A DNA stretch of 10,308 bases from Oscillospiraceae bacterium (GTDB lineage Bacteria > Bacillota_A > Clostridia > Oscillospirales > Oscillospiraceae): the NCBI GenBank assembly GCA_017459865.1, contig JAFUCD010000011.1, forward strand, positions 1 to 10,308, in the 5' to 3' direction. The notes under the pieces are model-generated. The model saw nothing but the letters and a program-made list of their open reading frames with translations, did no database searches and was not told the DNA's origin. The position numbers and the translations under genes are program-made. Shown here in pieces: positions 1 through 5,204 of the stretch. Position 1 is the first letter of the stretch. The number at the start of each line of letters is the position of its first letter.

Positions 1-53
1 AGACTTACGAACTGAACCTGCTCCCGGCTCTTTGCTGCGTCTCTCGTCATCAT
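1..53 (-). CDS. Transposase N-terminus, IS1182-type (partial, runs off window)
   Basis: Only the first 17 codons are inside the window. Read leftwards from the ATG at 53-51 they give MMTRDAAKSREQVQFVS followed by a partial Leu codon. The pattern (K/R)xREQVxFVSL right after a short polar start is what I recall for IS1182-type DDE transposases of Clostridia, where it is followed by LVPxDHLLRKI; that continuation lies outside the window. A GGTGA Shine-Dalgarno core (reverse complement of 60-64) lies 6 nt before the first ATG, and a second ATG follows directly. Such enzymes cut and join their own element's ends. The catalytic residues are not visible, so this rests on a short N-terminal match plus a plausible ribosome site and an upstream hairpin. 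It could also be a dead fragment or chance. Confidence 0.5.
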   Translation of the reverse strand, partial: MMTRDAAKSREQVQFVS

Positions 54-88
54 CCCGCATCACCCCGCAGCTCTATTTTACCATATGG

Positions 89-130
89 CAAAGCCCCATG
101 CACACCTTTTTCTGTGTGCATGGGACTTTG
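89..130. other. Long imperfect hairpin upstream of the transposase start
   Basis: CAAAG-C-CCCATGCACAC (89-105) pairs with GTGTGCATGGG-A-CTTTG (114-130). This makes an 11-bp perfect inner stem, one C/A mismatch and a 5-bp outer stem around an 8-nt T-rich loop. It lies about 36-77 nt upstream of the putative transposase start. Insertion sequences often carry such a fold in the leader, where it can hide the ribosome site when transcription reads in from outside; that role is inferred here. It could also be a terminator, but neither side has a good T-run directly after the stem. Confidence 0.5.
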
Positions 131-142
131 TCTACAGTCTGG

Positions 143-168
143 AACTCCCGGCACAGCCGGGAGTTTTC
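143..168 (+). terminator. Rho-independent terminator (plus direction)
   Basis: AACTCCCGGC (143-152), a 3-nt loop ACA, then GCCGGGAGTT (156-165) form a perfect 10-bp GC-rich stem. The stem runs into TTTT (164-167). The T-run is on the plus strand only. No plus-strand gene precedes it inside the window, so it either ends a transcript entering from the left or insulates the left-edge element. Confidence 0.6.
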
Positions 169-175
169 GGCTAGT

Positions 176-210
176 CAAAAAGGACGGATCGCAACGCAAG
201 GCGATCCGTC
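176..210 (-). terminator. Rho-independent terminator (minus direction)
   Basis: GACGGATCGC (183-192) and GCGATCCGTC (201-210) form a perfect 10-bp stem with an 8-nt loop. Read on the minus strand, the stem is followed after one base by TTTTT (complement of 177-181). It would stop leftward transcription arriving from 211 onward. It faces the plus-direction terminator at 143-168, only a few bases away. Confidence 0.6.
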
Positions 211-469
211 AAAACAGGGTTATGGGATAGCGGCACAGAGGCTGCGCGGTATTGTGACGCGGTCTCCTGTGCTCGGATACGAGCCGGGCGAAAACGCCCA
301 ATTGGATAAGCTGTGACCAGAGCATACCGCAAATCGCACCGCTTGTAAAGAGCGAACGGGCACCAGTTTTGTCGAATGAAAAAATTTTCATGTGCGCTTT
401 GCGCATAACGCGGCGCGGACGCGCAGAAACTATCCCCGACCGTGATCAAACGGAAAGGAGTGGATTCAA
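211..469. other. Gene-free stretch before the DUF378 gene
   Basis: No confident gene, RNA or promoter is visible here. Small inverted repeats occur (GGGCG/CGCCC near 287-300, TGAAAA/TTTTCA near 377-390, TGCGC/GCGCA near 393-405), but they do not form a fold I recognise as a riboswitch. No TTGACA/TATAAT-like pair with proper spacing was found in the plus direction for the DUF378 gene. A 60-codon minus-strand reading frame ends here and is treated as a finding, not a gene. Confidence 0.5.
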
Positions 470-682
470 ATGATGGTTATCGACAGGATCGCGCTGATCC
501 TTACGATCATCGGCGGGCTGAACTGGGGCAGCATCGGTTTGTTTCGCTTTGACATCGTGGCGGCGCTCTTCGGCGGCCAGACGGCGACGCTCAGCCGCGT
601 GATCTACACGCTGGTCGGCATCGCGGCGATCTGGTGCATCTCGCTGCTGTTCCGCGATCACCGCGCGGATGAATCGAACTAA
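470..682 (+). CDS. DUF378 family small membrane protein
   Basis: A 70-residue protein with the DUF378 (YuzA-like) hallmark: an N-terminal hydrophobic helix (about residues 5-25) containing the conserved GGLNWG(S/L)xGLF stretch, then FDIVAALFGG. A second hydrophobic helix follows (about 42-62, SRVIYTLVGIAAIWCISLLF), and the tail is short and charged. This length and two-helix layout are normal for the family. Members are predicted inner-membrane proteins of unknown function, and nothing here adds a function. An AAAGGAG ribosome site at 454-460 lies 9 nt before the ATG at 470; a second ATG follows immediately at 473 and is less well spaced. It appears to be a single-gene unit, with a terminator hairpin after it and a separate promoter before the next gene. 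Confidence 0.88.
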   Translation: MMVIDRIALILTIIGGLNWGSIGLFRFDIVAALFGGQTATLSRVIYTLVGIAAIWCISLLFRDHRADESN

Positions 683-688
683 GCAAAA

Positions 689-720
689 GAGAGGCTGGCC
701 TGAAAACGGGTCAGCCTCTC
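689..720 (+). terminator. Terminator-like hairpin after the DUF378 gene
   Basis: A 12-bp stem (689-700 with 709-720, one G-T wobble) closes an 8-nt loop a few bases after the DUF378 stop. The plus-strand T tail is poor (CGTTATG). On the minus strand it is followed by TCTTTTGC. It most likely ends the DUF378 transcript, possibly inefficiently. Confidence 0.6.
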
Positions 721-779
721 CGTTATGCGGCAAATCCGACCGCTCCGCGCCAAGCGCCTTTCCGGAAGGCCGGTTCTCC

Positions 780-808
780 TTGACGGATCCTGTGTTTCCG
801 GATAAAAT
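780..808 (+). promoter_or_regulatory. Sigma-A type promoter of the PD-(D/E)XK gene
   Basis: TTGACG (780-785), a 17-nt spacer and TAAAAT (803-808) match the vegetative -35/-10 consensus at five of six positions each. Transcription would start near 815, about 38 nt before the ATG at 853. An AAGGAG ribosome site at 841-846 lies 6 nt from that ATG. Confidence 0.7.
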
Positions 809-852
809 GAAACCGCAAGAGATATTTTTCCGTACCTGAAAAGGAGCGTTCA

Positions 853-1776
853 ATGAAAATTCGTTTTGAGGGAATCTATGAACGGGATATGGACCTTCTA
901 TTTATGAGGAAGATCGCGTCCGAGCCGGAGTTTCTCAGGACGTTCTTTCTCCGGGGCGAGCAGCTCGCAGCGAAGGGCTACGACCGGGCCGCTTTTTCCG
1001 TGGAAACGGTTGCCCACTCGGTCATGACAGAAGACGGGGAATCGGATATTGAAGCGATCCTCTCCATCAATGGCAAAAAGATCGCCCTGCTGATCGAGGA
1101 TAAGATCGACGCCAAGGCTATGCCGGAACAGGCTGCTCGGTATCAAACGCGTGGACAAAAGGCGGTAGCACGCGGACAATATGATGAATTTTTCGTGTTC
1201 ATCATCGCCCCGAAAGACTACCTGAACAGCAACGCCGAGGCTAAGAAATACCCGCACCGCATCCCTTATGAGGAGATCCTTTCGGGCGTGGAGGACATGT
1301 ATGAACGCGCCGTGATCCGGCGCGCCCTCTCCGACGCCAACAACGTCCGCCTCCCTCGCAGCTCGGTCGTGACGGCATTTTGGGATCGGCTTTATGACTT
1401 TATCGATGACCGGTATCCGAATGTATTTCGCGTACACGGACACAGAGGTCTGGAACGAAGCGGACAGGCCGGACAATGGATCTCCATGACCTGTGCCAAG
1501 CCGTACGGCATTCAGATCAAAAGCAGCAAGGGCTACGTCGATCTGGAGATCAGCGGCTACGCGGATCGCTTCGCGCAGTTTTCCGGAGACAACAAGGATC
1601 TTATCGACGTAAACCGCCTGTACATTCGGACCGCCATGAAATCGCTTGCCATACGCAAGTATGTGGAAACGATCGACTTCACCCAGCCGTTCGAAACGCA
1701 GATCCCTGCCCTTACCATGGCGCTCGATGCGGCAAAGGAGCTGCAGGATCTGATCCCGAAGCTGAAGCTCAACTAA
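853..1776 (+). CDS. PD-(D/E)XK nuclease superfamily protein
   Basis: A 307-residue protein whose N-terminal half shows the PD-(D/E)XK nuclease core. Acidic SDIEAIL (Asp65) is followed by a strand ending in LLIEDKID (Glu82, Lys84) and then PEQAARY (Gln93). This D...(E)xK...Q-x-x-RY order is that of the restriction-endonuclease-like family I know as PDDEXK_4. The C-terminal half (about 150-307) is not recognised. Proteins of this class are presumed Mg-dependent DNA nucleases, often in defence or mobile-element settings; the target of this one is unknown. The ATG at 853 has an AAGGAG site 6 nt upstream and its own promoter. No methyltransferase, helicase or antitoxin lies next to it. Its codon use looks less GC-rich than that of ppk or the fnl genes, which may point to acquisition. 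Confidence 0.75.
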   Translation: MKIRFEGIYERDMDLLFMRKIASEPEFLRTFFLRGEQLAAKGYDRAAFSVETVAHSVMTEDGESDIEAILSINGKKIALLIEDKIDAKAMPEQAARYQTRGQKAVARGQYDEFFVFIIAPKDYLNSNAEAKKYPHRIPYEEILSGVEDMYERAVIRRALSDANNVRLPRSSVVTAFWDRLYDFIDDRYPNVFRVHGHRGLERSGQAGQWISMTCAKPYGIQIKSSKGYVDLEISGYADRFAQFSGDNKDLIDVNRLYIRTAMKSLAIRKYVETIDFTQPFETQIPALTMALDAAKELQDLIPKLKLN

Positions 1777-1831
1777 CGTATGGCACCTTCATGTCGACGA
1801 GCGTTTGCCGACATCGACCCAACAGAGAAAA

Positions 1832-1870
1832 CGAGGGGCTGTCCTTTTCAGGTCAGTCCCTCGCTTTTTT
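1832..1870. terminator. Bidirectional terminator between the convergent nuclease and hypB genes
   Basis: CGAGGGGCTG (1832-1841) pairs with CAGTCCCTCG (1854-1863), ten pairs with one G-T wobble, followed after one C by TTTTTT (1865-1870). On the other strand the stem leads into GTTTTCTC from the A-rich stretch at 1826-1831. It therefore suits the plus-strand nuclease gene well and the minus-strand hypB less well. Confidence 0.75.
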
Positions 1871-1939
1871 CACCTTGCTGCGTTTTCGCCATCCGGGCGA
1901 AGAACGTTTCCCGGCTCAGCTTTGCCGAAAGTGCGATCC

Positions 1940-1968
1940 TCCTTCAAAGAACACTGTTCCCTGAAGGA
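1940..1968. other. Bulged hairpin just downstream of hypB
   Basis: TCCTTCA (1940-1946) pairs with TGAAGGA (1962-1968), and an inner GAAC/GTTC stem (1949-1952 with 1956-1959) is separated from it by a 2-by-2 internal loop. It sits directly after the hypB stop on the minus strand. No T-run follows, so it may be an mRNA 3' end structure rather than a terminator. Confidence 0.35.
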
Positions 1969-1969
1969 A

Positions 1970-2641
1970 TCAGTCCTTCTGCCACTCCTTGACCTGCTCG
2001 CGCAGCCAGTTGGCCCAGGGTTCGATGCCCTCCTTCTTCAGCGCGGAGATCGGGAAGACCTGGATGTTGGGGTTGAGCTTCTTCACGCGCTCGATGCATT
2101 TCTCGAGCGAGAAATTGAAGTACGGCGCGACGTCGATCTTGTTGACGAGCAGCACATCACAGATCGAGAACATCAGGGGGTACTTCAGCGGCTTGTCGTC
2201 GCCCTCGGGGACGGAGAGGATCATGGCGTTTTTCACAGCGCCGGTATCGAACTCCGCCGGGCAGACGAGGTTGCCGATGTTCTCGAGGATGGCGAGGTCG
2301 ACGCCCTCGGTGCCGAGGCCCTCGAGTCCCTGACGGGTCATGCCCGCGTCAAGGTGGCACATGCCGCCGGTGTGCAGCTGGATGACCTTCACGCCGCTGG
2401 TGGAGATCGTGGCGGCGTCGACGTCGGAGTCGATGTCGGCCTCCATGATGCCGATGCTCAGATCGTCCTTCAGCGCCTCGATGGTCGCCATGAGCGTGGT
2501 GGTCTTGCCCGAGCCGGGAGAGGACATGAGATTGAGCAGGAAGGTCTTCTCCTGCTTCAGATCTGCGCGCAGCTTGTCCGCCTCGCGGTCGTTGGACTCA
2601 AAAACGCTCTCCTTGATCTCTAATACACGGAATTTATCCAT
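1970..2641 (-). CDS. hypB: Hydrogenase/urease nickel incorporation GTPase HypB
   Basis: A 223-residue SIMIBI-class GTPase that delivers nickel to [NiFe]-hydrogenase precursors (or to urease in some bacteria), normally with HypA. Visible motifs are Walker A SPGSGKTT (41-48), the HypB metal-site signature HTGGMCHLDAGM with Cys95-His96, the ENIGNLVCPAEFD block with Cys127, and the guanine-specificity motif NKID (167-170). The Cys95-Cys127 spacing of 32 equals that of the E. coli metal-site cysteines (166 and 198). It lacks the N-terminal CxxCGC motif and His-rich stretch of the E. coli type, as many HypBs do. The switch region reads EADIDSDVDAATI, where most HypBs have a GDxxTxxDAxRI-like sequence, so it belongs to a divergent branch. 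The ATG at 2641 is chosen because AGGAGG lies 9 nt upstream. It stands alone: no hypA, hypCDEF or hydrogenase gene is adjacent. Confidence 0.92.
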   Translation of the reverse strand: MDKFRVLEIKESVFESNDREADKLRADLKQEKTFLLNLMSSPGSGKTTTLMATIEALKDDLSIGIMEADIDSDVDAATISTSGVKVIQLHTGGMCHLDAGMTRQGLEGLGTEGVDLAILENIGNLVCPAEFDTGAVKNAMILSVPEGDDKPLKYPLMFSICDVLLVNKIDVAPYFNFSLEKCIERVKKLNPNIQVFPISALKKEGIEPWANWLREQVKEWQKD

Positions 2642-2683
2642 AGTGTGGTTCCTCCTGTAGATACCGCCTGTACGCGGCGTTTC

Positions 2684-2709
2684 AGATGTCACAATGATAA
2701 CATCTTATC
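2684..2709. promoter_or_regulatory. Operator-like dyads over the hypB -10 region
   Basis: AGATGT (2684-2689) and ACATCT (2700-2705) form a perfect 6+6 inverted repeat with a 10-bp gap, overlapping the hypB -10 box and predicted start site. A second dyad, GATAA (2696-2700) with TTATC (2705-2709), overlaps it. This placement suits a repressor. The regulator is unknown, and I see no match to a NikR or Fur site that I could defend. Confidence 0.35.
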
Positions 2710-2722
2710 CCGGTGATTGCAA
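2694..2722 (-). promoter_or_regulatory. hypB promoter
   Basis: On the minus strand TTGCAA (2717-2722), a 17-nt spacer and TATCAT (complement of 2694-2699) form a sigma-A type promoter, back to back with the ppk promoter. The start would be near 2687, leaving a leader of about 45 nt that includes the AGGAGG ribosome site. Confidence 0.65.
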
Positions 2723-2740
2723 CCGAAATTTGCACAGGGG

Positions 2741-2769
2741 TTGCCGTCGCGGGGTTTTTTCGGTATAAT
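2741..2769 (+). promoter_or_regulatory. ppk promoter
   Basis: TTGCCG (2741-2746), a 17-nt spacer and a perfect TATAAT (2764-2769). The start would be near 2776, about 27 nt before the ATG at 2803. It rules out translation from the in-frame GTG at 2713, which lies upstream of the promoter. Confidence 0.75.
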
Positions 2770-2802
2770 AAGCTGATCAAGACAGACGGGAGGTGGTCAC
2801 AG

Positions 2803-5058
2803 ATGCCGGCATACGATCTGCCTGGCGTGGAGGCGCTGCGGGAGATGGCGGCGGAGGACTCCGGCGCGATCTTCGGCGAGAAAAGCGCGCTGGACGACTG
2901 CAGGCGCGTGTTTCTCGACCGCGAGCTGAGCTGGCTGGCCTTTGACCACCGCGTGATGCTCGAGGCGGCCGAGAAGGCGCTGCCGCTGTATGAGCGGCTG
3001 CGGTTTCTCGCGATCTGGGCTTCGAATCTGGATGAATTCTACATGGTGCGCGTGGGCGGACTGGTCGACGCGGATCAGATACACCCCTTCAAGGCGGACA
3101 TCGTGTCCGGCATGACGCCGCGCGAGCGGTTGGACGCAATCGCCCGCCGGACAGCCGCGCAGCTGCCGCACGCGGAAAAGCTCTATGCGCAGATCACCGC
3201 CGCCATGCGCGGCGCGGGCGTGGAGCTCCTGCGCGCCGATCTCACCGATCCCGTGGACGCGGCGCTCTGCCGACAGCAGTTCGACGCGATCCGTCCCCTG
3301 CTCTCGGCGCAGGTCGTCCCGGCGGGCAAGGCGCTGCCGTTTTTGCGCAACAAGGAGCAGGCCGTGATCGCGATCCTCTCGGGCGGCAAGCGCGCCGAGC
3401 TCGGTCTCGTGCCGATCGCGCGGCTGCCGAGGTACACGGCGTTTCACGTAAACGGCGTGACGAAGGTCCTGCCGACGGCGGAGCTGGTGCTGCGCTATGC
3501 CGAGGAATTCTTCCCCGACCGCGAGGTGGAGGAGGCGCGGCTGCTGCGCGTGACGCGCAACGCCGAGATCGATATGCAGGATCTGATGGCGGGCTGCGAG
3601 GCGGACATGCGCGCCGTGATGGAGCGCGTGCTGCGCCGCCGCAGACGTCTGCAGCCCGTGCGCGCGCAGCTCTATCCCGCGGCGTCCAAGCGTCTGCAGA
3701 AGCGCGTCGCCGTGGGGCTCGAGCTGCCCCGGGAGCGCGTGTTCGTCTCCGCGATGCCGAGCGACCTCGGCTTTGTCTACGCGATGGAGCCGGACGTGCC
3801 GGACGCGATGAAGCGCGCGCCGCTCACGCCGGCAAAGAACGTGGCGCTGCAGAAGGGCGATTACTTCTCCTGGCTCGCGCGGCACGATTTGCTGATCGCG
3901 CTGCCCTACCAGCGGATCGATCCCCTGGTGGATCTGCTGTATGAGGCGGCGGAGCACCCGCAGGTCGAGTCGATCCACATCACGCTCTACCGGCTCGCCG
4001 GGAGCAGCCGCATCGCCGCGGCGCTCAGCTACGCCGCGCAGCAGGGCAAGCGGGTCGTGTGCGTCCTGGAGCTGCGCGCCCGCTTCGACGAGCAGAACAA
4101 CATCGACTACTCCCGCATGCTGGAGGCGGCGGGCTGCGAGGTGCGCTACGGGCTGACGGACTACAAGGTGCACACGAAGCTTTGTCTCATCGCGCGCAGA
4201 CTGCCGCAGGGCATCGCCTATTACACGCAGGTCGGCACCGGGAACTACAACGAGTCCACCGCCGAGCAGTACACGGATCTGATGCTGCTCACGACCGACC
4301 CCGCCATCGGGCGCGACGCGGCGAAGGTGTTCCGCGCGCTGGCGAAAAACGAGACCGTGCCCGAGACGGAGACGCTCTGGGTCGCGCCGGAGGGCTACCG
4401 GGACCGCGTCTCGGAGATGATCGAGCGCGAGATCGCGGCGGGCGCGGACGGATACATCGCCATCAAGGTCAACTCCATGAACGACCCCGAGATCATGCGC
4501 AGACTCATCGCCGCGAGCCGCGCGGGCGTGGAGATCCGGCTGTATGTCCGCGGTATCTGCTGTCTGAAGCCGGGCGTCGCGGGGTATACGGAAAACGTGC
4601 ACATCCGCAGCATCATCGGGCGGTATCTGGAGCATGAGCGCATCTTCGTCTTCGGGCGGGGCGCGCGCAGGCGTGTGTTTCTCGGCTCGGGCGATCTGCT
4701 GCTGCGCAACACGCGCAAGCGCGTGGAGGCCTTCGCCGAGGTGCGCGACGCCGCGATCCAGGCGCAGCTGCTGCACATTCTCGAGAGCATGGAGCGCGAC
4801 AACCGCAAGGCATGGATCCTGCGCGCGGACGGCAGCTATGCCCGCGTGACGCCGGGCACGGCGCCCGTATATCTGAGCCAGACCGGACTGCAGGAATACT
4901 TTGCCGCGCAGCGCGTGGAAAAGCCGCAGCCCGCGCCCATGCCGAAGCCGGAGCAGCCGACCGCCCCGGAACGGCAGACCGAGGCGGCCGCAGGCAAAGC
5001 CGAAAAAAAGAAGCTCCCGTGGTGGAAGCGCCTCTGGCGCTGGCTGATCGGCGAATAA
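2803..5058 (+). CDS. ppk1: Polyphosphate kinase 1 (PPK1) with extended Lys/Trp-rich tail
   Basis: Membrane-associated enzyme that reversibly moves the terminal phosphate of ATP onto polyphosphate through a phosphohistidine. The N-terminal domain carries the usual FLDRELSWLAFDxRV and SNLDEFYMVRVGGL blocks. The first phospholipase-D-like half shows ALPYQRIDPLVDLLYEA, ITLYRLAGSSRI, ELRARFDEQNNI and KVHTKLCLI; His457 there matches the phosphorylated His435 of E. coli PPK, and GTGNYNE follows. The second half has IIGRYLEHERI with His611 (E. coli His592) and GSGDLLLRNTRKRVE, a variant of the usual SSADWMxRNxxxRVE. The start at 2803 has a GGGAGGTGG site just upstream. At 751 residues it is longer than the usual roughly 690: residues 705-734 form a Pro/Ala/Glu-rich linker, and the end is KKKLPWWKRLWRWLIGE. 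No ppx exopolyphosphatase gene is nearby. Confidence 0.95.
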   Translation: MPAYDLPGVEALREMAAEDSGAIFGEKSALDDCRRVFLDRELSWLAFDHRVMLEAAEKALPLYERLRFLAIWASNLDEFYMVRVGGLVDADQIHPFKADIVSGMTPRERLDAIARRTAAQLPHAEKLYAQITAAMRGAGVELLRADLTDPVDAALCRQQFDAIRPLLSAQVVPAGKALPFLRNKEQAVIAILSGGKRAELGLVPIARLPRYTAFHVNGVTKVLPTAELVLRYAEEFFPDREVEEARLLRVTRNAEIDMQDLMAGCEADMRAVMERVLRRRRRLQPVRAQLYPAASKRLQKRVAVGLELPRERVFVSAMPSDLGFVYAMEPDVPDAMKRAPLTPAKNVALQKGDYFSWLARHDLLIALPYQRIDPLVDLLYEAAEHPQVESIHITLYRLAGSSRIAAALSYAAQQGKRVVCVLELRARFDEQNNIDYSRMLEAAGCEVRYGLTDYKVHTKLCLIARRLPQGIAYYTQVGTGNYNESTAEQYTDLMLLTTDPAIGRDAAKVFRALAKNETVPETETLWVAPEGYRDRVSEMIEREIAAGADGYIAIKVNSMNDPEIMRRLIAASRAGVEIRLYVRGICCLKPGVAGYTENVHIRSIIGRYLEHERIFVFGRGARRRVFLGSGDLLLRNTRKRVEAFAEVRDAAIQAQLLHILESMERDNRKAWILRADGSYARVTPGTAPVYLSQTGLQEYFAAQRVEKPQPAPMPKPEQPTAPERQTEAAAGKAEKKKLPWWKRLWRWLIGE

Positions 5059-5063
5059 GGAAT

Positions 5064-5100
5064 ACACCGGCATGTGACGCAGCATGCCGGTGTTTATTTG
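5064..5100 (+). terminator. ppk Rho-independent terminator
   Basis: ACACCGGCATG (5064-5074) and CATGCCGGTGT (5083-5093) form a perfect 11-bp stem with an 8-nt loop, followed by TTATTTG. It starts 5 nt after the ppk stop and separates ppk from the fnl operon. Confidence 0.85.
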
Positions 5101-5122
5101 CAAGCGAATTGCCTGCAATTTC

Positions 5123-5151
5123 TTGCGAAACATCGCCCGGTATGATATGAT
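5123..5151 (+). promoter_or_regulatory. Promoter of the fnlABC-phosphoesterase operon
   Basis: TTGCGA (5123-5128), a 17-nt spacer and TATGAT (5146-5151). The -10 area is a run of overlapping TATGAT/TGATAAT sequence (5141-5154), so the exact box may shift by a few bases. A leader of about 45 nt precedes the ATG at 5205, and an AAAAGGA ribosome site ends at 5195. Confidence 0.65.
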
Positions 5152-5204
5152 AATTGTGTATGTCTGTTGTTTTCGATTTACCCTAAAGAAAAGGAATGAT
5201 CCTG

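Noticed and set aside
32..316. A 94-codon plus-strand frame through the left-edge hairpins
   Set aside because: It crosses three strong hairpins, has no ribosome site, and its product shows no protein-like pattern.
211..469. A riboswitch or structured leader for the DUF378 gene
   Set aside because: Only short unrelated inverted repeats are present. No known riboswitch core and no terminator/antiterminator pair next to the gene could be found.
1476..1964. A 162-codon frame overlapping the end of the nuclease gene
   Set aside because: It is an out-of-frame shadow of the nuclease gene that runs on through the terminator at 1832-1870.
1805..2623. A 272-codon plus-strand frame across hypB
   Set aside because: It lies antisense to a well-supported HypB, has no ribosome site, starts before the bidirectional terminator, and has a repetitive Asp/Val/Gly/Leu composition from mirrored codons.
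2642..2692. Upstream start that would extend HypB by 17 residues
   Set aside because: The extension would be translated through the AGGAGG ribosome site and begins at the edge of the promoter. ATG 2641 is better placed.
2713..2802. In-frame GTG start that would extend PPK1 by 30 residues
   Set aside because: It lies upstream of the ppk promoter (2741-2769), has no ribosome site, and the extension reads through promoter sequence. ATG 2803 with GGGAGGTGG is preferred.
4059..4637. A 192-codon plus-strand frame inside ppk1
   Set aside because: It is a +1-frame shadow rich in Arg, Gly and Ala, within the catalytic region of PPK1.
2797..5133. A 778-codon open frame antisense to ppk1
   Set aside because: It spans the whole of a gene with clear PPK1 motifs. 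The predicted product is an Arg/His/Leu-rich sequence with no motif, the usual shadow of a GC-rich gene.
5196..5204. ATG at 5196 as the fnlA start
   Set aside because: The ribosome site ends at 5195, leaving no spacing. ATG 5205 has a 9-nt spacing.
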